Origin: an uncultured Lachnospiraceae bacterium
Lineage (GTDB): Bacteria; Bacillota; Clostridia; Lachnospirales; Lachnospiraceae
Length of the DNA: 64,000 bases
Direction of reading: 5' to 3'
NCBI GenBank assembly: GCA_947588675.1
Contig: CANPYY010000004.1
Span: forward strand, 48,636-112,635
The translations under genes were made by a program, and so were the position numbers. The stretch's first letter is position 1. Every line of letters starts with the position of its first letter. Shown in pieces: positions 1-11,561 of the stretch. A model generated the notes under the pieces. It did not search any database. It had not been told where the DNA came from and saw only the letters and a program-made list of their open reading frames with translations.

Positions 1-1243
<1,243 letters not shown>

Positions 1244-1257
1244 TTATATCTAAATAA

Positions 1258-1887
1258 TTAATTAGCTACTTTAACCATACTGCATCTAACTACAGTATCT
1301 TTATACATATATCCCTTCTGAAATTCCTCGGCTACTATATTTTCGCCAAGCGACTCATCCTCCACATGCATTACCGCATTGTGTATGTTAGGGTCAAACT
1401 CTTTACCAACAGCCTCAATGGCTTTAACTCCAATCTCCTCTAAAGTAGTTACAAACTGCGTATATACTTTATCCATTCCCTGTACAAAAGGATTTTCTTT
1501 ATCGTCGTCGCTTATGCTGTCAAAGCCTCTCTCAAAATTATCTATAACAGGTATTATCTTTTCAGCCATGGTCCTTACTCCCATTTCATACATCGCTGAT
1601 TTCTCCCTGTCGGTCCTCTTTCTGTAATTATCGTATTCAGCCATAAGCCTCATAAGCCTGTCGTTAAGTTCGTCTATTTTAATGTCTTTCTTATCCTTTT
1701 TCTCTTTCTTTTCCTTTTTTGCGGCTTTCTTACCTTTAGGTAATGCTTCATCTGAAATTTCTTCGTGGGATGCGGTTTCTTCTTTCTCCTGTTTTTCCTC
1801 AGTAGATTCTTCTAAAACCGGTTCTTTTTCAACCGTTTCAGCAGCGTCCGTTTCCACATCAGTGCTTTTTTCTTTATTATCAGCCAA
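1258..1887 (-). CDS. grpE: Nucleotide exchange factor GrpE
   Basis: GrpE (209 residues) releases ADP from DnaK. The conserved part is the C-terminal two thirds, with the coiled-coil stretch LMAEYDNYRKRTDREK followed by VIDNFERGFD and the beta domain near FDPNIHNAVMHVED. The first about 70 residues are a low-complexity tail of alternating acidic and lysine-rich runs, as in many Firmicute GrpE proteins. It sits between hrcA (28-bp gap) and dnaK in the classical heat-shock order, so co-transcription and HrcA control are expected. Confidence 0.96.
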   Translation of the reverse strand: MADNKEKSTDVETDAAETVEKEPVLEESTEEKQEKEETASHEEISDEALPKGKKAAKKEKKEKKDKKDIKIDELNDRLMRLMAEYDNYRKRTDREKSAMYEMGVRTMAEKIIPVIDNFERGFDSISDDDKENPFVQGMDKVYTQFVTTLEEIGVKAIEAVGKEFDPNIHNAVMHVEDESLGENIVAEEFQKGYMYKDTVVRCSMVKVAN

Positions 1888-1915
1888 CTTGCCAACCTCC
1901 TATTCATTCTGTATT

Positions 1916-2941
1916 CTATTTTTTATTTTTAAATATATCGTCAAGCTGTTTCATAGTGTTCTCGAGCGTATTAACAACCTTCTGGTAATCCATACGTTTC
2001 GGCCCTACTATTCCAATCTTTCCATATACTCCTTCTTCTATCTTATAGGTTGCAGTAACTACCGAACAGTCCTTCATGGCTTCTACATTGGATTCTTCCC
2101 CAATATAAACCTGTATTCCATGTTCCTCATCATTATTCAGATTCATAAGACTGCCGATACCGGCCTTTTCTTCAAATGTTGTAAGCAGCTTGGTAGCCAT
2201 CTCCTTATCGCTAAGCTCCGGATATTTAAGTATATTAGTTGCTCCCGAAGTATACAGATAATCGTCTTCTTCGCTTACTGCCGCAGCTATTTCATCAAGT
2301 ATCATTCCTATAATCTCTGAATACTGTCCTGCCTGTTCTTTCATTTTGTGAATAAGCGCCATATTAATTTCAGTAAGGTCAAGTCCGTTAAGCGCTGTAT
2401 TTAAAAGGAAATTCATCTGTGGAAGTTCATCCTGTCCAATCGGTTCCGACAGATTTATAAATCTGTTCTTAACTATATTTCCGTCAATAACAACAACTAC
2501 AAGCATCTGTGTATCCGATACGAGCGTAAGTTGTATAAACTTGACCTTCTTATGGACATAACGCGGTTTCGATACCATGGTTGTATAATTAGTATTCTCT
2601 GCCAGAAGCTTCGCAACCTGTTTCAGCACCGTTTCCAGCCTGTCTGCCTTGTCAACCAGAAGTTCTTTCATCTCATCCACTTCACGGTCTTTCTTCTGAA
2701 GCATTGTATCAACATACAGCCTGTAACCTTTATCAGAAGGTATACGCCCTGCAGATGTATGAGGCTGGATAATATATCCCATGTCTTCCAAATCTGACAT
2801 TTCATTTCTTATTGTGGCGGAACTCAGATTCAAATCAGTGTATTTTGAAATGGTTCTTGAACCGACAGGTTCACCGGTTGCCATATAATTACTGATAATA
2901 GCCTGAAGAATCTTCAATTTCCTATCGTCCATTTCCACCAT
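1916..2941 (-). CDS. hrcA: Heat-inducible transcription repressor HrcA
   Basis: HrcA represses class I heat-shock genes by binding CIRCE. The N-terminal winged helix is clear (DDRKLKILQAII, then GEPVGSRTIS and SSATIRNEMSDLEDMGYI), and the GAF-like central domain and C-terminal region are complete. The start is ambiguous because GTG, ATG and ATG follow each other at 2947, 2944 and 2941. The ribosome site AAAGG lies 7 bases from the ATG at 2941, which is the start chosen here, giving 341 residues. It is the first gene of the dnaK operon and its promoter carries CIRCE, so it regulates itself. Confidence 0.96.
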   Translation of the reverse strand: MVEMDDRKLKILQAIISNYMATGEPVGSRTISKYTDLNLSSATIRNEMSDLEDMGYIIQPHTSAGRIPSDKGYRLYVDTMLQKKDREVDEMKELLVDKADRLETVLKQVAKLLAENTNYTTMVSKPRYVHKKVKFIQLTLVSDTQMLVVVVIDGNIVKNRFINLSEPIGQDELPQMNFLLNTALNGLDLTEINMALIHKMKEQAGQYSEIIGMILDEIAAAVSEEDDYLYTSGATNILKYPELSDKEMATKLLTTFEEKAGIGSLMNLNNDEEHGIQVYIGEESNVEAMKDCSVVTATYKIEEGVYGKIGIVGPKRMDYQKVVNTLENTMKQLDDIFKNKK

Positions 2942-2957
2942 CATCACACCTTTGTTG

Positions 2958-2984
2958 TTAGCACTCGCTTAGGTAGAGTGCTAA
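2958..2984 (-). promoter_or_regulatory. CIRCE operator (HrcA binding site)
   Basis: Perfect inverted repeat TTAGCACTC, 9-base spacer, GAGTGCTAA, identical to the CIRCE consensus. It ends about 17 bases upstream of the hrcA start and just downstream of the promoter -10, so HrcA bound here would block transcription of hrcA-grpE-dnaK. Confidence 0.97.
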
Positions 2985-2996
2985 TTGTTTATAGAT

Positions 2997-3025
2997 AAGA
3001 TATCACTATATGTATTATTTGTCAA
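2997..3025 (-). promoter_or_regulatory. Sigma-A promoter of the hrcA-grpE-dnaK operon
   Basis: On the minus strand, TTGACA at 3020-3025, a 17-base spacer and TATCTT at 2997-3002. The predicted start of transcription falls just before the CIRCE repeat. Confidence 0.8.
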
Positions 3026-3039
3026 GAGGTTATTTTATA

Positions 3040-3086
3040 TTTTTTTAAAGCTGCCCTTCTGCTTATACAGCATCCGGACAGCTTTT
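3040..3086 (-). terminator. Terminator-like hairpin after secDF
   Basis: Arms AAAGCTGCCC (3047-3056) and GGACAGCTTT (3076-3085) form a 10-bp stem with one G-T pair and a small inner GCT/AGC stem. It follows secDF, but the strand leaving the hairpin is A-rich rather than T-rich, so termination strength is uncertain. Confidence 0.5.
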
Positions 3087-3126
3087 ATAAAATCACTTTA
3101 ATTTTTACGTATTCCGGCTCGGCAGT

Positions 3127-5412
3127 TTATGCCTTTGCCATTTTATCTTCATCGTTTTTATATTCAACCTTTTTAAAGCGTGTTTTTAACTTATAATATA
3201 ACGTTCCCGCAATACATATTGAAGAATAACATCCAAATACTATACCTGCAAGAAGCGGTATTGCAAACTGTCTTACGGAATCCACGCCAAGTATTACAAG
3301 CATAAATACCATAAAGAAAGTTGTAAGCGAAGTATTAACGCTTCGGCTTATTGTCTGGTTGATACTCAAATCAATAACCTCTGCAAGCTGCGCTTTGCCG
3401 GGTTTCATACGCGCATTCTCCCTTACACGGTCAAACACAACGATTGTATTGTTAATCGAATAACCTACTATTGTAAGCATACATGCAATAAATGTATTTC
3501 CGACTGATATCCAGCTCTTGAATACCGCATATACCATAAGAACGACAATAACGTCATGTATGAGCGCAAGAACTGAACTTGCTCCAAATCCTATATCCTT
3601 GAAACGTATCCAGATATATATGAGCATACATATTGAAGCAATGATTACAGCGATAACCGCGTCCTTACGCATTTCATCACTGACCGTAGCGCTTATGGTC
3701 TGCGTCTGTATATTGCCTTCCTGTATTTTATATTCCGAATTAATCAAAGCGTCGGTAACAGCATCATTTTCTTCCAGCGAAAGTTCCTTTGTTTTAACAA
3801 GTATTGCGTTTTCGCCTTCCACGTCAGATATTTCAATTTCATTCGTCGATGTAGTCGATTTAAAAATATCATTGATATCATTCTTAATATCCTGGTCAAT
3901 AGCAACTCCCGAATCAAATGTTATCTGCGTTGATGTTCCGCCTACAAAATCAAGTCCGTAATTAAGAATCTGTCCCGTAGTGGCTTTATTTACAATAAGC
4001 GCAACTATACATATTATAAAGAGTATTCCCGAAAATGCAAAATACTTATATGTGTTCTTTACAAAACGTATCTTTGACGCCGGCTTCTGTACGCCGTAAA
4101 ATTTAACATCATTAAGGCCAAGATTGTAAAATGCTTTAAGCACAAGTTTTGATATAACCAGAGCAGTAAACATTGATATTACGATACCGATTGCAAGAGT
4201 CTGCGCAAAGCCCTTTACTGTACCGGAACCCAAAAACCAGAGTACCGCAGCCGCAATCAGCGTAGTTACGTTACCATCCACAATGGCAGATGTCGCTTTT
4301 TCAAAACCGATTTTTATCGCCGACTGCACAGTTTTACCTGTTGCAAGTTCTTCCCTGATACGTGTAAATATGATTACATTCGCATCAACCGCCATACCTA
4401 CCGACAGGATTACTCCGGCTATACCCGGAAGGGTAAGCGTTACATCCATTACGTTAATAGCAAGCATGACTGCACCTATATAAAATACAAGCGCTATTGA
4501 CGCTGCCAGTCCCGGAATCCTGTAGTATATAATCATGAAAAGTATGAGCAGTATAAATCCAATCAATGCGGCAATAAGACTAGTTTCAATTGCCTCTGCG
4601 CCAAGCTTTGCTCCCACTACATTGTACCTTAACACTTCGAGTTCAATAGGCAGCGCTCCGATACGTATTGTAGTCGCAAGATAATCAGCTTCCTCAAAAG
4701 TTTCAAATCCGCCGCTTATCTGGCAATGTCCTTCCGTAATAGGCGACTGTACATTTGGCGAAGATATAACCGTATTATCATATACTATATGAATGGGTTC
4801 TTTTCCATTATTAAATGCTGCCGTTGAAGCTTCTCCGAATTTGTTTGCGCCGGAACCGGTAAATTCTACATTAACAACATTTTCAGTAGCTCCCGTAGTC
4901 TGGTCCTGCTGGGTTGCAGCCTTGGCAGTATCAATATCAGAACCTTCGCATATTATCGAACTGAACTGCACGTCGTCAGGAAATACTACCTGTCCGTCTT
5001 CATTATACGTGGTTTCATATTTTTCAGAAGCTTCCTTATAAACATCATCTGATATAAAATACAATGAACCTGCCGTACCCATTTTTTCAAGAGCTTCACG
5101 TGGATTCTCCGCATTAGGAATATCTACGTTAATACGGTTTTCACCCTCTTTATAAACCTGGGATTCTGTATTGTAGCTTTCAGCACGTTTCTGAAGCTTG
5201 TACACCGTATCGCTGATTTCTTCAGGGGTACAATCATCCCTTACAGTTTCATAAGTAATACTTACTCCTCCCGCAAGGTCAAGACCCAAAAGAATGTTCT
5301 TTGCACTTCCCTTATGCTGTCTTCCGAGTCCGATAAAAATAGCCACGGTAAATAATGCTACCACCGCTAATATTATCGCTAAATGCAATAACCCTTTTTT
5401 AATGTTTTTCAT
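3127..5412 (-). CDS. secDF: Fused protein translocase subunit SecDF
   Basis: SecDF uses the proton gradient to assist SecYEG-dependent export from the outer face of the membrane. This 761-residue protein is a single-chain fusion. The SecD half starts with one membrane helix and the motif GLDLAGGVSITYE near residue 43, has a large P1-type periplasmic-side domain, and then helices with MAVDANVIIFTRIREE. The SecF half starts near residue 455 and repeats the pattern with NYGLDFVGGTSTQITF and later SINNTIVVFDRVREN. Twelve membrane segments are expected. It is transcribed alone, divergently from the polysaccharide deacetylase, and the start is preceded by GGAGATATAG. Confidence 0.95.
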   Translation of the reverse strand: MKNIKKGLLHLAIILAVVALFTVAIFIGLGRQHKGSAKNILLGLDLAGGVSITYETVRDDCTPEEISDTVYKLQKRAESYNTESQVYKEGENRINVDIPNAENPREALEKMGTAGSLYFISDDVYKEASEKYETTYNEDGQVVFPDDVQFSSIICEGSDIDTAKAATQQDQTTGATENVVNVEFTGSGANKFGEASTAAFNNGKEPIHIVYDNTVISSPNVQSPITEGHCQISGGFETFEEADYLATTIRIGALPIELEVLRYNVVGAKLGAEAIETSLIAALIGFILLILFMIIYYRIPGLAASIALVFYIGAVMLAINVMDVTLTLPGIAGVILSVGMAVDANVIIFTRIREELATGKTVQSAIKIGFEKATSAIVDGNVTTLIAAAVLWFLGSGTVKGFAQTLAIGIVISMFTALVISKLVLKAFYNLGLNDVKFYGVQKPASKIRFVKNTYKYFAFSGILFIICIVALIVNKATTGQILNYGLDFVGGTSTQITFDSGVAIDQDIKNDINDIFKSTTSTNEIEISDVEGENAILVKTKELSLEENDAVTDALINSEYKIQEGNIQTQTISATVSDEMRKDAVIAVIIASICMLIYIWIRFKDIGFGASSVLALIHDVIVVLMVYAVFKSWISVGNTFIACMLTIVGYSINNTIVVFDRVRENARMKPGKAQLAEVIDLSINQTISRSVNTSLTTFFMVFMLVILGVDSVRQFAIPLLAGIVFGCYSSICIAGTLYYKLKTRFKKVEYKNDEDKMAKA

Positions 5413-5457
5413 TACTCTATATCTCCTTTATAAAACTAAGTAAAATACCAATAATGA

Positions 5458-5487
5458 ATTATAGCACATAGCGTACCTCAATTGCAA
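5458..5487 (-). promoter_or_regulatory. Putative sigma-A promoter of secDF
   Basis: Minus strand: TTGCAA at 5482-5487, 18-base spacer, TATAAT at 5458-5463, about 45 bp before the secDF start. The rest of the divergent gap (5488-5609) is AT-rich and shows no other clear signal. Confidence 0.6.
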
Positions 5488-5609
5488 CATTTAACAAAAT
5501 TAAAATATTAATGTAAAATTATTATAACACTTATATTTTTGCATATGTTATTATATATTGTAGTTAAATATGTTTTTTATATAACTATACATGAACGGAG
5601 AAATGTAAA

Positions 5610-7067
5610 ATGAAAAGGCAAAAACGGACAGGATATGACTCACAATCTATAGCTTCATTACTGGTAAAACCTATTGTCGTACTGGCAATAATTATCCTTA
5701 TGGTAATAATAGCGAAGGCGCTTAAATACCATTCGCCGTTAAGCGTTTCATATGTAAACGATCATATTATAACTTCTGAAAATATGCTTCCTACCGACAC
5801 CAAACAGGCAGGAAGTCCTGAAATTCTCAAATCCGACGATGAAGACAGTATTTATTATAACGTCGCTTATCCCGTTATAAATAACGACGCTATCGACTAC
5901 GTCCTTAAAAGCGATGTACAGAATATAATTGATTCTTATATAAAGGACTACACGCCTGAAAAACCAAAAAAGAATTATCATGCAGATATGACTATGGATT
6001 ACGAGTCATATTTTGCCGGGAACGCCGTACTGTCCGTAATGTATTATATACAGTGCTATTCTACAGGCGATAAAAAGCCCGTCCAGAAAATACATACTCA
6101 TGTCTTTTCTCTTGCAAACGGCAGCCGGCTTACATATGAAAATATTTTTACAGGCGACTACACCGTTTTTTTCCAGTCTAAGATTTCTGATTATCTGTCA
6201 GAAAAATTTGGCATAAAAAATTATAAGCCCGATATAAATTCACTGGATTTTACGCTTTCCGACCGCGGAATTACCATATACATTGAACCGGGATTAGCCG
6301 CAAGCGAGAAAAACGGATGTATAAGCGTACCTGTATCCGCCGATGAAATACAGCCTTATATGTCATTTAACCCATATGCCAAACCTTCCCAGATTACGGA
6401 AGCCGACCCTTACTCCCAGTCAACGCCGGCTCCCGGCGAACCTGCCAAAATAATAGCATTTACATTTGACGACGGTCCCTCGCAGACGGCAACAGAAAAA
6501 ATACTCAACGTACTTGAACAATATAACTGCCATGCAACATTTTTCGTTGTAGGAAACAGGCTCAGGGGACGTGAAAGCACATTAAAACGCGCCTATTCAC
6601 TTGGCTGTGAAATAGGAAGCCACTCCTTTGACCATGCGTCGTTTAACGATAAAAAAGCAAAGGAAATAAAAGCTGAGTTTTCAAAAACCAACGATATACT
6701 TATGGATATTATCGGAATAAAGGCGGGAGTTGTAAGAACCCCTTACGGCGCACATTCCAAAAAGGTACTTAAACATGTCAATTATCCTGTAATATTATGG
6801 AGTATAGATACGCTTGACTGGAAAACAAGAACGGAAATATCAAACAAGAAAAAATCCGCCAGAAAAACTGCCAGAAAAATTCTGAACAGCGTTTCCGACG
6901 GAGATATAGTCCTTATGCACGATTTGTATGAGGAAACTGCCGCGGCTGTAGAAATAGCCGTACCCAAACTTATTAAACAGGGTTATCGCATTGTTTCGGT
7001 TTCTGAACTTATGCAGTATAAGGGAATCAAGCTAAAACCGCACAAAGCATATTATAACGCAAAATAA
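5610..7067 (+). CDS. Membrane-anchored polysaccharide (peptidoglycan) deacetylase, PdaC-like
   Basis: 485 residues. One N-terminal membrane helix (about residues 21-37) anchors the protein, with no cleavage site, so the rest should face outward. Residues about 75-250 resemble the DUF3298/DUF4163 region found before deacetylase domains in Bacillus PdaC. Residues about 280-470 are a NodB-type CE4 domain with all motifs: TFDDGPS (Asp287 metal and Asp286 base region), HSFDH (His338, His342), RTPYGAH, SIDTLDW and IVLMHD. The expected reaction is metal-dependent removal of N-acetyl groups from cell-wall glycan, often linked to lysozyme resistance. The gene is preceded by ACGGAG and stands alone, converging on mnmA with only 15 bp between stop codons. 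Confidence 0.9.
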   Translation: MKRQKRTGYDSQSIASLLVKPIVVLAIIILMVIIAKALKYHSPLSVSYVNDHIITSENMLPTDTKQAGSPEILKSDDEDSIYYNVAYPVINNDAIDYVLKSDVQNIIDSYIKDYTPEKPKKNYHADMTMDYESYFAGNAVLSVMYYIQCYSTGDKKPVQKIHTHVFSLANGSRLTYENIFTGDYTVFFQSKISDYLSEKFGIKNYKPDINSLDFTLSDRGITIYIEPGLAASEKNGCISVPVSADEIQPYMSFNPYAKPSQITEADPYSQSTPAPGEPAKIIAFTFDDGPSQTATEKILNVLEQYNCHATFFVVGNRLRGRESTLKRAYSLGCEIGSHSFDHASFNDKKAKEIKAEFSKTNDILMDIIGIKAGVVRTPYGAHSKKVLKHVNYPVILWSIDTLDWKTRTEISNKKKSARKTARKILNSVSDGDIVLMHDLYEETAAAVEIAVPKLIKQGYRIVSVSELMQYKGIKLKPHKAYYNAK

Positions 7068-7082
7068 TAAATATACAGGCAG

Positions 7083-8162
7083 TCATTCTATCACTCCGCC
7101 GCCCACAACTATATCGTCATCATATAATACCACTGCCTGTCCTTTTGTAATTGCCCTTACCGGTTCGTCAAATATTACCTCTACGCGCCCGTCTTCAAGC
7201 ACTTTTGCCTGCGCCGGTTTCTCATTTTGCGAATATCTGGTTTTTGCCGTCACCCTTATCTTTCCTTCCGGTTTTTCATAAGCAATCCAGTTAAAGTTAC
7301 CGGCAATAAGCGAACTGCTAAATAAATCTTCATTCTTTCCCAGTACCACTTCATTCGTATCAAGACGCTTTTCACATACATAGGCAGGCTCTTTGAGCGA
7401 AAGTCCAAGTCCCTTTCTCTGGCCTATCGTATAATATATAATCCCTTTATGCCCGCCAAGAACTACGCCTTTACGATTCACGAAGTTTCCTTCTTCATAA
7501 TTTTTACCTGTATACTTTTTTATAAATCCTGCGTAATCGCCATCCGGCACGAAACATATATCCTGGCTGTCACGCTTTTTTGCATTAATAAGCCCATAAT
7601 TTTCTGCGATATTACGTATTTCATCCTTAGTATACTCTCCCAGCGGGAATATGGTATGGGCAAGCTGTTTCTGCGTCATTGAATAAAGCACATAGCTCTG
7701 GTCCTTTGAAGAATCCAGACCTTTTTTCAGCAGATACCTCCCCGACCCGGCGTCATAATCAATCCTTGCATAATGGCCGGTTGCGACATAATCATAACCA
7801 AGGGTTTCCGCCCTCATATGAAGTCTTTCAAATTTCATATACCTGTTACAGTCTATACAGGGATTCGGCGTCATTCCATTCTCATATGCGTTTACAAACC
7901 TGTCAATTACCTGACTCTTAAAATCATCTTTATAATTAAACACATAATATGGAATGCCCAGACCTGTCGCTACGCTCCTTGCATCATACACATCATCTAT
8001 CTGACAGCAGGTTTTTACAGCAGGAGAATCATCCGTATCATTATCATATAATTTCATCGTAACTCCTGCGCACTCATATCCTTCTGATTTAAGTAAAGCA
8101 GCGGCAACTGAACTGTCCACACCGCCGCTCATAGCTATAATTACCTTCTTATTCTTTTCCAT
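7083..8162 (-). CDS. mnmA: tRNA-specific 2-thiouridylase MnmA
   Basis: MnmA adds sulfur to U34 of tRNAs for Lys, Glu and Gln, using ATP and a persulfide donor. The 359-residue protein has the PP-loop AMSGGVDSSVAA, the catalytic cysteine region PNPCIDCNRYMKF, and the downstream motif SQDICFVPDGDY. It overlaps the end of iscU by 14 bp and is the last gene of the metY-iscR-iscS-iscU-mnmA operon. This places the sulfur acceptor beside its likely donor, the cysteine desulfurase. Confidence 0.97.
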   Translation of the reverse strand: MEKNKKVIIAMSGGVDSSVAAALLKSEGYECAGVTMKLYDNDTDDSPAVKTCCQIDDVYDARSVATGLGIPYYVFNYKDDFKSQVIDRFVNAYENGMTPNPCIDCNRYMKFERLHMRAETLGYDYVATGHYARIDYDAGSGRYLLKKGLDSSKDQSYVLYSMTQKQLAHTIFPLGEYTKDEIRNIAENYGLINAKKRDSQDICFVPDGDYAGFIKKYTGKNYEEGNFVNRKGVVLGGHKGIIYYTIGQRKGLGLSLKEPAYVCEKRLDTNEVVLGKNEDLFSSSLIAGNFNWIAYEKPEGKIRVTAKTRYSQNEKPAQAKVLEDGRVEVIFDEPVRAITKGQAVVLYDDDIVVGGGVIE

Positions 8163-8526
8163 GTTTACTGTAATAATCCTCTATAGCCGCTTTAATAGCC
8201 TCCTCTGCAAGCACTGAACAGTGAACCTTATGCGCCGGCAGACCGTCAAGAGCTTCAACTACGGCTTTATTTGTAATTTCAAGCGCTTCCTCCAAAGGTT
8301 TCCCTTTAATCATCTCTGTTGCCATTGAACTTGAAGCAATAGCAGAACCGCAACCAAATGTATTGAATTTAACGTCTGTTATAATTCCGTCATTAACTTT
8401 TATATACATTTTCATTATATCCCCGCATTTGGCATTACCAACCTCACCAATACCATCTGCATCTTCCATTTTGCCGACATTTCTTGGATTCTGAAAATGA
8501 TCCATAACTTTTTCACTATATAACAT
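8149..8526 (-). CDS. iscU: Iron-sulfur cluster scaffold IscU/NifU N-terminal type
   Basis: Scaffold on which the cysteine desulfurase assembles Fe-S clusters. The 125-residue protein contains MDHFQNPRNVG, GDIMKMYI, TFGCGSAIASSS and HCSVLAEEAI, giving the three conserved cysteines of the IscU/NifU fold. The start at 8526 is chosen because AAAGGAG precedes it with good spacing. An upstream in-frame ATG exists but has no ribosome site and would add 12 residues not typical of the family. It follows iscS by 28 bp and overlaps mnmA. Confidence 0.95.
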   Translation of the reverse strand: MLYSEKVMDHFQNPRNVGKMEDADGIGEVGNAKCGDIMKMYIKVNDGIITDVKFNTFGCGSAIASSSMATEMIKGKPLEEALEITNKAVVEALDGLPAHKVHCSVLAEEAIKAAIEDYYSKHGKE

Positions 8527-8554
8527 ATTGCCATTCTCCTTTAACATCAATTTC

Positions 8555-9745
8555 TTATTCAAAATAAAATTCTTTTTTACCGGTTGTCAGGTCTTCCCAT
8601 ACCGGCGACATATTTCTAAGATACTCAACCACTTCAGACACTGACTTTATTATATATTCCATTTCTTCATCAGTATTAAACTCATTTATCGATAACCTGA
8701 GCGAACCGTGCGCAACTTCATGGGGAAGTCCAAGAGATAACAGCACATGGCTCGGGTCAAGCGAACCGGAAGTACATGCCGAACCTGAAGAAGCAGATAT
8801 ACCTTTTGCATCTAAAAGAAGCAGAAGCGACTCTCCCTCAATACCTTCAAAACAGAAATTAACCGTTCCCGGAAGCCTTATATACCTGTCGCCATTCAGC
8901 CTTGAGTGAGGTATCTTTTTAAGTCCTTCAATAAGCTTTTCGCGAAGCGCCGTTATCTTTTCCGCATTTGTTTCAATATTACCGCATGCTTCTTTAAGCG
9001 CCGCCGCCATTGACACTATAGCCGGAAGGTTTTCCGTACCTGCTCTCTTTCCTTTTTCCTGCGCACCCCCTTCAATAATATTGGTAAGAGGTACGCCTTT
9101 TCTTGCATATAATGCTCCTATTCCTTTCGGTCCATGGAATTTATGCGCAGATATTGAAAGCATATCTATATTCTGACCGGCAACATCAATATTTATATGT
9201 CCTGCTGCCTGAACTGCATCCGTATGGAACCACACGCCTCGTTCTCTGCATACGGCGCCTATTTCCTTTATTGGCTGTATTGTACCGATTTCATTATTTG
9301 CATACATTATAGTTACGAGAATAGTATCTTCCCTTATTGCAGCATTAACTTCGTCTGCAGTAACCACTCCGTTCTCATGAACATCAAGGTAGGTTACTTC
9401 AAATCCCTGCCTTTCAAGTTTCATAAGCGTATGCAGCACGGCATGATGTTCAAATGCCGTGGAAACAATATGTTTCTTATTCTTCTTGCGTCCAAATTCT
9501 GCTGCCGAAATAATCGCCTGATTATCTGCCTCACTTCCGCCCGATGTAAAGTATATTTCTTTAGGAGATGCATTTATACAGGCAGCAACTGTTTCCCTCG
9601 CAGCCGAAAGCCTTGCGGCAGCAAGCTGACCTATCGTATATAAACTTGACGGATTACCATAATACTCATCCATACAATTTATCATTGCATCCCTTGCGGT
9701 TTTACTCATTTTTGTTGTAGCGGCATTATCCGCATATATTTCCAT
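8555..9745 (-). CDS. iscS: Cysteine desulfurase IscS/NifS
   Basis: PLP enzyme that converts cysteine to alanine and leaves a persulfide for Fe-S clusters and tRNA thiolation. It has 396 residues from the ATG at 9745 (ribosome site AAGGAG, 8-base spacing). Motifs include YADNAATT at the start, the PLP lysine in [12 protein letters not shown], and the loop cysteine in [15 protein letters not shown]. It is flanked by the Rrf2 regulator and the scaffold, as in isc operons of Clostridia. Confidence 0.95.
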   Translation of the reverse strand: MEIYADNAATTKMSKTARDAMINCMDEYYGNPSSLYTIGQLAAARLSAARETVAACINASPKEIYFTSGGSEADNQAIISAAEFGRKKNKKHIVSTAFEHHAVLHTLMKLERQGFEVTYLDVHENGVVTADEVNAAIREDTILVTIMYANNEIGTIQPIKEIGAVCRERGVWFHTDAVQAAGHINIDVAGQNIDMLSISAHKFHGPKGIGALYARKGVPLTNIIEGGAQEKGKRAGTENLPAIVSMAAALKEACGNIETNAEKITALREKLIEGLKKIPHSRLNGDRYIRLPGTVNFCFEGIEGESLLLLLDAKGISASSGSACTSGSLDPSHVLLSLGLPHEVAHGSLRLSINEFNTDEEMEYIIKSVSEVVEYLRNMSPVWEDLTTGKKEFYFE

Positions 9746-9779
9746 ACATACTCTCCTTATCAAATACCATTTGTTTTAA

Positions 9780-10196
9780 TCATTCATCTACTGCGCTCAT
9801 TTCAAGCAGGTCTTTAAGAGTAACACTTTCAAGATAATCATCTACTATACGGTCAAGATTACGCCATAACGGAAGCGATACACACTCTCCGGCTTTATCA
9901 CATCCGCCTTCATCAGAAAGACAGCTCACCGGGGCAAGGCTTCCTTCCGATATTTTGAGTATCGAGCCCACCGTGCATTTATCTGCCGCCATCGCCAGTC
10001 TGTAACCTCCGCTTTTACCTCTCTGGCTGCTTACAAAACCTGCTTTATTAAGTATTCCCACAATCGCCTCAAGATATTTGATTGAAATATCCTGACGTCC
10101 TGCAATCTCTTTCAAAGAAACATATTCCCCATCATCATGCTGCGCAAGGTCAATCATAATTTTAAGGGCATATCTTCCTTTTGTAGATATCCTCAT
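9780..10196 (-). CDS. iscR: Rrf2-family regulator, IscR/CymR-like
   Basis: 138 residues with an N-terminal winged helix (ISTKGRYALKIMIDLA, IAGRQDISIKYLEAIV, GFVSSQRGKSGGYRL) typical of Rrf2 proteins. Three cysteines, spaced C-x6-C-x5-C at CLSDEGGCDKAGEC, match the cluster-ligand region of IscR and argue for Fe-S sensing rather than a CymR lacking these cysteines. The ATG at 10196 is preferred over a GTG three codons earlier. It lies 12 bp after metY and before iscS. It probably controls this operon in response to cluster or cysteine status. An inverted repeat in front of metY (11562-11580) is a candidate site. Confidence 0.9.
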   Translation of the reverse strand: MRISTKGRYALKIMIDLAQHDDGEYVSLKEIAGRQDISIKYLEAIVGILNKAGFVSSQRGKSGGYRLAMAADKCTVGSILKISEGSLAPVSCLSDEGGCDKAGECVSLPLWRNLDRIVDDYLESVTLKDLLEMSAVDE

Positions 10197-10208
10197 ATTA
10201 TACACCCG

Positions 10209-11516
10209 CTATCCCAGAGCTTTAAACGCCTCTGAAAGATCCTCTATAATATCATCTATGTGTTCTGTTCCTATAGACAGTCTTATCGTATTGGGTCTGA
10301 TGCTCTGTTCTAAAAGCTCATCTTCATTAAGCTGCGCATGTGTTGTAGTCGCCGGATGTATAACAAGCGATTTAACATCAGCAACATTTGCCAGAAGCGA
10401 AAACAGTTCCAGGTTATCTATAAACCTTGTTGCCGTTTCCCCATCCCCCTTAATCTCGAACGTAAAGATTGAGCCTCCGCCATTAGGAAAATACTTTTTA
10501 TAAAGTTCCTGCTGGACAGGGTCTTCAGATACCGAAGGATGATTAACCCTTTCAACCATAGGATGGTTATTCAAATACTCTACAACTTTAAGCGCATTCT
10601 CCACATGCCTTTCTACCCTAAGCGACAGCGTTTCAAGCCCCTGCAGGAAGAAAAACGCATGAAACGGAGATATCGTAGCTCCCGTATCACGTAAAAGTAT
10701 CGCCCGTATCATGGTAATAAAAGCCACCGGACCAGCCGCCTTTGTAAAACTAAGTCCGTGATACGAAGGATTGGGTTCCGATATAGCAGGAAATTTTCCG
10801 CTTGCCTCCCAGTCAAATTTTCCGGAATCAACAATCACTCCTCCGATTGTCGTGCCATGCCCACCGATAAATTTAGTGGCCGAATGTATTACTATATCGG
10901 CTCCATACTCTATAGGTCTTACCAGATAAGGCGTCGCAAACGTATTATCTACAATAAGAGGTATATTGTGCCTATGGGCGATTTCCGCAAATTTTTCAAT
11001 ATCAACAACATCTGAGTTCGGATTACCCAGGGTTTCTATATAAAGCGCCTTGGTATTATCCCGTATTGCTTCTTCAACACTATCATAATCAAAAGGATTG
11101 ATAAACGTTGTATCAATTCCGTACTGCCTGAGCGTGTGTTCAAAAAGATTATAAGTACCTCCATATATATTCCCCGCAGAAACTATATGCCCTCCGCCGG
11201 CAGCAAGCGCCTGAACAGCGTATGTCACCGCGGCCGAACCGGAAGCGACAGCAAGCGCAGCCATTCCTCCTTCAAGTTTTGCAATCCTCTGTTCAAAAAT
11301 ATCCTGCGTAGGATTGGTAAGCCTTCCGTATATATTGCCTGCATCCGTAAGATTAAATCTTGCGGCAGCATGTTCGCAGTTTCTGAATACATATGATGAT
11401 GTCTGATATATCGGAACAGACCTTGCGTCCGTAACCGGGTCCGGCTGCTCCTGCCCCACATGAAGCTGTAAAGTTTCAAACCTGAGCTCTCTGTCAGCAT
11501 ATGTTTTTTTACTCAT
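10209..11516 (-). CDS. metY: O-acetylhomoserine sulfhydrylase
   Basis: PLP enzyme of the Cys/Met metabolism family that makes homocysteine from O-acetylhomoserine and sulfide. It has 435 residues, the length of MetY rather than the shorter MetB/MetC enzymes. It shows [15 protein letters not shown] at the start, the PLP lysine in [13 protein letters not shown], and a C-terminal [15 protein letters not shown]. It leads an operon with iscR-iscS-iscU-mnmA, joining sulfide assimilation to sulfur transfer. The leader is only about 50 nt long and holds no S-box or T-box fold. Confidence 0.95.
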   Translation of the reverse strand: MSKKTYADRELRFETLQLHVGQEQPDPVTDARSVPIYQTSSYVFRNCEHAAARFNLTDAGNIYGRLTNPTQDIFEQRIAKLEGGMAALAVASGSAAVTYAVQALAAGGGHIVSAGNIYGGTYNLFEHTLRQYGIDTTFINPFDYDSVEEAIRDNTKALYIETLGNPNSDVVDIEKFAEIAHRHNIPLIVDNTFATPYLVRPIEYGADIVIHSATKFIGGHGTTIGGVIVDSGKFDWEASGKFPAISEPNPSYHGLSFTKAAGPVAFITMIRAILLRDTGATISPFHAFFFLQGLETLSLRVERHVENALKVVEYLNNHPMVERVNHPSVSEDPVQQELYKKYFPNGGGSIFTFEIKGDGETATRFIDNLELFSLLANVADVKSLVIHPATTTHAQLNEDELLEQSIRPNTIRLSIGTEHIDDIIEDLSEAFKALG

Positions 11517-11561
11517 AGTGAATCCTCCTGATTTTATATTAATTTATATCGGACAATTAAT